NCBI GenBank assembly: GCA_947498775.1
Contig: CANMLL010000011.1
Span: 62,001-126,000 of the forward strand
Direction of reading: 5' to 3'
DNA: 64,000 nucleotides
Source: an uncultured Aquimarina sp.
GTDB taxonomy: Bacteria; Bacteroidota; Bacteroidia; Flavobacteriales; Flavobacteriaceae
Shown here: positions 62,100-64,000 of the stretch, piece by piece
Numbering within the stretch: position 1 is the stretch's first letter
Layout of the letters: the number at the start of each line of letters is the position of its first letter
The notes under the pieces: model-generated
The model's database searches: none
Seen by the model: the letters and a program-made list of their open reading frames with translations, nothing else
Told to the model about the DNA's origin: nothing
Position numbers and translations under genes: made by a program

Positions 62100-64000
62100 T
62101 TATAGTTTTTCTTTTAAATATTTACCGGTATACGATTTTTTGTTTTTTGCAACCTCTTCTGGCGTGCCTTGTGCAATTACACTCCCTCCTTTTTTGCCCC
62201 CTTCAGGGCCAAGATCAATAATATAGTCGGCACATTTTACCAAGTCTAAATTATGTTCTATTACTACTATAGAATGTCCCTTGTTTATTAATTCATTGAA
62301 AGACTTCAGTAGTTTTTTGATATCATGAAAATGAAGCCCGGTAGTTGGTTCATCAAAGATAAATAGTGCTTTGTCTTTGGTGTTTCCTTTTACAAGGAAG
62401 GAGGCCAGTTTAATTCGCTGTGCTTCACCACCAGATAACGTAGAAGAGCTCTGCCCTAGCTGCACATATCCCAATCCAACATCTTGTAAGGGTTGAAGCT
62501 TCTTTTTGATTTTGGTTTGATTATGTTCTGTAAAGAAATCAATAGCATTATCAATAGTCATGGTAAGAATATCATGAATATTCTTGTCATGAAAAGTGAC
62601 CTCTAAAACATCCTTTTTAAAACGTTTTCCTCTACAAGTTTCGCACTCAAGATGTACATCTGCCATAAATTGCATCTCTATGGTAACTTCACCTTCTCCT
62701 TTACAGGTTTCGCATCGACCTCCATCTACATTAAATGAGAAATGTTTTGATTTATAGTTGCGTATACCAGATAATTTTTGATTAGCAAATAGATTACGAA
62801 TATCATCATAGGCTTTGATATAGGTTACCGGATTAGAGCGAGAAGATCTTCCGATAGGATTTTGATCAACAAATTCTACATGATTAATGTTGCTGTAATT
62901 TCCTTTAATTTCGGTAAACTGACCTGCTTTTTCACCATATCCACCTAGTTGTTTTAGTATAGCTGGATAGATAATTTTTTTAACCAATGTACTTTTACCG
63001 CTACCAGAGACCCCTGTAATTGCTGTGAAAACACCTAAAGGAACGTTTACATCAATATTACCTAAATTGTTTTCGCGAGCGCCAATAATTTCTAGGTAAT
63101 ATTTTGAGGTTCTTCGACTCTTGGGTGTTTCAATTTCTAGTTGTCCATTTAAATATTTTGCAGTAAGTGAGTCGGCTTTTAAGATCTGATCAAAAGAGCC
63201 AGTAGCGACTACATGACCGCCATAGGTACCTGCTTCAGGGCCGATATCGATAATTTCATCGGCAGCTTTCATAATATCTTCATCGTGTTCGACTACAATT
63301 ACGGTATTGCCCAAATCACGAAGTGATTCGAGTACTTTGATTAATTTTTCGGTATCTTTTGGATGCAATCCAATACTTGGTTCGTCTAGAATATACATAG
63401 ACCCAACCAAGCTACTTCCTAAAGATGTAGCAAGATTAATACGTTGTGATTCTCCGCCAGATAGTGTATTTGATTTACGATTAAGCATGAGGTATTCAAG
63501 CCCTACATTTTGCAAAAACTCTAATCGGCTATTAATTTCTTTAAGAAGCCTTTTGGCGATTTTAGCATCATATTCGTTAAGTGTTAGGTCTTTAAAGAAG
63601 TCTGCTAATTCGTTCAGCGGCATTTCTACCAAATCGGTTAAGGTGGCAGTATCCACTTTTACATAATTGGCTTCTGGGCGTAAACGTTTTCCTTTACAGG
63701 TAGTGCATTTAGTTTTTCCGCGATATCGAGAAAGCATTACCCGATTTTGAATTTTGTAGGCTTTGGATTCTAATTCTTTAAAAAAGTCATTAATCCCTTC
63801 AAAATATTCATTTCCGTTCCATACTAGTTCTTTCTGTTCTTCTGTTAATTCGAAATAAGGCTTATGAATCGGAAAATCAAATTTATATGCGCTATTTACC
63901 AACTGATCTTTATACCATCCCATGCTATCACCTTTCCATGGAAATATGGCTCCTTCATAAACGCTTAACGCCGTATTGGGAACCACCAGGTCCTCATCAA
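62100..64000 (-). CDS. uvrA: Excinuclease ABC subunit A, N-terminus beyond right edge
   Basis: This partial UvrA (about 630 residues, open to base 64000) detects damaged DNA in nucleotide excision repair. It shows CTTCKGKRLRPEA (zinc-binding region), NTLSGGESQRINLATSL, the first ABC signature with VIVVEHDEDIMKAADEIID, then a second ATPase with Walker A GVSGSGKSTLVKKI. Next come the zinc fingers CETCKGEGEV and CETCRGKRF, and the second ABC signature STLSGGEAQRIKLASFL. The C-terminus is complete. The frame continues upstream of the apparent GTG at 63986 (DEDLVVPNTA), so the 5' end is outside the window. Confidence 0.96.
   Translation of the reverse strand, partial: DEDLVVPNTALSVYEGAIFPWKGDSMGWYKDQLVNSAYKFDFPIHKPYFELTEEQKELVWNGNEYFEGINDFFKELESKAYKIQNRVMLSRYRGKTKCTTCKGKRLRPEANYVKVDTATLTDLVEMPLNELADFFKDLTLNEYDAKIAKRLLKEINSRLEFLQNVGLEYLMLNRKSNTLSGGESQRINLATSLGSSLVGSMYILDEPSIGLHPKDTEKLIKVLESLRDLGNTVIVVEHDEDIMKAADEIIDIGPEAGTYGGHVVATGSFDQILKADSLTAKYLNGQLEIETPKSRRTSKYYLEIIGARENNLGNIDVNVPLGVFTAITGVSGSGKSTLVKKIIYPAILKQLGGYGEKAGQFTEIKGNYSNINHVEFVDQNPIGRSSRSNPVTYIKAYDDIRNLFANQKLSGIRNYKSKHFSFNVDGGRCETCKGEGEVTIEMQFMADVHLECETCRGKRFKKDVLEVTFHDKNIHDILTMTIDNAIDFFTEHNQTKIKKKLQPLQDVGLGYVQLGQSSSTLSGGEAQRIKLASFLVKGNTKDKALFIFDEPTTGLHFHDIKKLLKSFNELINKGHSIVVIEHNLDLVKCADYIIDLGPEGGKKGGSVIAQGTPEEVAKNKKSYTGKYLKEKL

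Overview
The window looks like a chromosomal segment of a marine-type member of the Flavobacteriaceae (Bacteroidota), broadly Aquimarina-like; the species cannot be named from the sequence. The evidence is low GC, TAnnTTTG-type -7 promoter boxes, a type IX secretion sorting domain, a CHU_C/PorP-SprF/OmpA surface triad, bifunctional HisB and HisIE, a DnaX without zinc module, and BshA. No phage, plasmid or CRISPR module is visible.

Positions 1-1270 hold the minus-strand ends of an envelope locus (a partial single-pass membrane protein and a tandem OmpA-domain protein). Positions 1390-11250 are a complete histidine operon in the order hisG, GNAT, hisD, hisC, hisB, hisH, hisA, dinB-like, hisF, hisIE. 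It is preceded by an 18-codon leader with four consecutive His codons and an intrinsic terminator, a classical attenuator. From hisC onward, nearly every gap contains inserted material: a REP pair in hisC-hisB, a C/G-rich inverted repeat at hisB-hisH that reaches the hisH start, and three separate four-helix-bundle (23S rRNA intervening-sequence-protein-like) cassettes. The first cassette is bounded by a perfect 27-bp inverted repeat and looks frameshifted. These cassettes are the most unusual pattern in the window.

Positions 11346-17165 encode a T9SS/gliding-type surface triad. Positions 17224-25381 hold a lipoprotein, a Crp/Fnr regulator, rpsA, pyrR and pyrB, a thioredoxin-like protein, rnz and pdxH. 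Positions 25403-32765 hold a DUF11-OmpA surface protein, a polyphosphate module (sixA, ppk1, ppx), a beta-barrel protein and miaE. Positions 32897-37530 hold dnaX, a 162-bp MITE-like element, the RNase P RNA gene and bshA. Positions 37625-42000 hold a DUF1338 (HglS-like) gene divergent from an Lrp regulator and a YdiJ-type FAD/Fe-S dehydrogenase, which together suggest conversion of 2-oxoadipate to D-2-hydroxyglutarate and then 2-oxoglutarate.

Positions 42001-43300 contain a decayed second miaE copy broken by an IS200/IS605-type element. Further on are a T9SS-exported glycoside hydrolase-like protein, an LpxH-like phosphoesterase, a HEAT-repeat protein, aroC, a symporter/LysR/PLP-decarboxylase cluster, and two paralogous tiny membrane peptides, the second preceded by three direct repeats about 21 bp apart. 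After a DCC-family protein, a Rossmann-fold oxidoreductase and gcvT come an unusual XRE-DUF4870-serine hydrolase fusion, pheT and the 3' part of uvrA, which runs off the right edge. REP-like palindromes sharing CCTCGGGG or GCCTCGG cores occur at four sites, two of which share an exact 36-bp sequence.
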